Shown: positions 63,541 to 64,000 of the stretch, in pieces | How the letters are laid out: each line of letters starts with the position of its first letter | Position numbering within the stretch: the first letter of the stretch is position 1 | From: Cinclus cinclus | Taxonomy: Eukaryota > Chordata > Aves > Passeriformes > Cinclidae | Reading direction: 5' to 3' | Assembly (NCBI RefSeq): GCF_963662255.1 | Contig: NC_085052.1 | Coordinates: 17,149,151-17,213,150 of the forward strand | Length of the DNA: 64,000 nucleotides | Program-made: the position numbers and the translations under genes | The notes under the pieces: generated by a model | The model's database searches: none | Seen by the model: only the letters and a program-made list of their open reading frames with translations | Told to the model about the DNA's origin: nothing

Positions 63541-63640
63541 AGGGAGGGCTGCAGTAACCCAGGGAGGTCTGCAGTAACTCAGGGAGAGCTGCAGTAACCC
63601 AGGGTGGGCTGCAGTAACCCAGGGTGAGCTGCAGTAACTC
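63541..63640. repeat. 20-bp tandem repeat, five copies
   Basis: Exact 20-bp period starting AGGGAGGGCTGCAGTAACCC, with copies at 63541, 63561, 63581, 63601 and 63621. Units differ by a few substitutions and all keep CTGCAGTAAC. The 198-codon minus-strand frame here is inflated by this array. Confidence 0.95.
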
Positions 63641-64000
63641 CAACACTTCACCTGGGCTGTTGTGCTGTCTCCAGGCAGCCCGCTGAGGTAAGGATGTGCT
63701 TGAAGTTGCACTCAGAGTGGTGCATCCCTGGAGGCTTTGCTGTGTCAGGACCCATGCAGCAGTGGTGAAGCTGTGCAAAATAGAGCCCTTAGCTCTGGGT
63801 ACCCTGATTCTCACCTGTTCAAAGTGTCAGTCCCACTCTGAAATCATGGTTAACAGCCAAAGAGGAGGATTTTTAAATGAAGAATTTATGGTGGGTTTTA
63901 ATTGCTTTATCAGATCAAGTGACAGAAAGAAGTGTCTTTTGTTAGTTAAGAAAAGGACATGCATTTTGCCCATTTAAACGTGTATGAAATTAGACAAACG

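Larger units (their letters stand above)
38521..64000. other. Downstream flank, no gene recognised
   Basis: About 25.5 kb without a supportable exon. Contents noted are the L3/CR1-like remnant at 40.1 kb, small tandem repeats at 54.4, 54.6, 57.6 and 63.5 kb, and scattered T or A runs. The longest frames (180 codons minus at 51590-52132; 198 codons minus at 63218-63814) show no domain or splice-supported structure. Single small exons of a distant gene could be missed by eye. Confidence 0.55.

Noticed and set aside
63218..63814. 198-codon minus-strand frame
   Set aside because: Its middle (LGYCSPPWVTAALP-like repeats) is simply the 20-bp tandem array. No start context, domain or splice support.

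Overview
This is a window of vertebrate nuclear DNA, most likely from a bird. The evidence is one spliced gene whose product reads as avian CXCL12 (stromal cell-derived factor 1, SDF-1), a CR1 LINE fragment, old L3/CR1-like and MIR-like remnants, CpG islands, and very low coding density. There is no operon structure, rRNA, tRNA or CRISPR array. The species cannot be fixed from the sequence alone.

Layout, all on the + strand. 1-18.0 kb: non-coding flank with a CR1 fragment, microsatellites and a striking GC-rich 19-bp minisatellite (13703-14890). 18.03-18.56 kb: an isolated CpG island. 20.05-22.0 kb: the CXCL12 CpG-island promoter, with exon 1 (coding 20496-20556). 25543-25660: exon 2. 29007-29093: exon 3, with the alpha-isoform stop just inside the following splice donor (29095-29097). 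About 29.1-31.37 kb: the presumed alpha 3'UTR. 32700-32811: an alternative exon coding for a long, very basic C-terminal tail, in the position and phase of the mammalian SDF-1 gamma exon. 34578-34593: the four-residue beta tail. 34594 to about 38.52 kb: the shared beta/gamma 3'UTR, ending in paired AATAAA signals. 38.5-64 kb: apparently gene-free flank with small tandem repeats and old retroelement remnants.

The gene makes one chemokine core (21-residue signal peptide plus 68 residues with the CXC motif and four cysteines) with interchangeable C-termini. Using intronic poly(A) after exon 3 gives alpha (89 aa), splicing to 34578 gives beta (93 aa), and splicing to 32700 gives a gamma-like form (125 aa). 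Expected roles, from the family, are CXCR4/ACKR3 signalling with retention on heparan sulfate scaled by the tail. A GT inside the gamma-like exon (32798) is in phase to splice onto the beta exon and would read it in a second frame, predicting a further 131-aa isoform. This is the main novel prediction here.

No other protein-coding gene could be supported. The longest open frames in the window come from the minisatellite and from CpG islands, where stop codons are rare.
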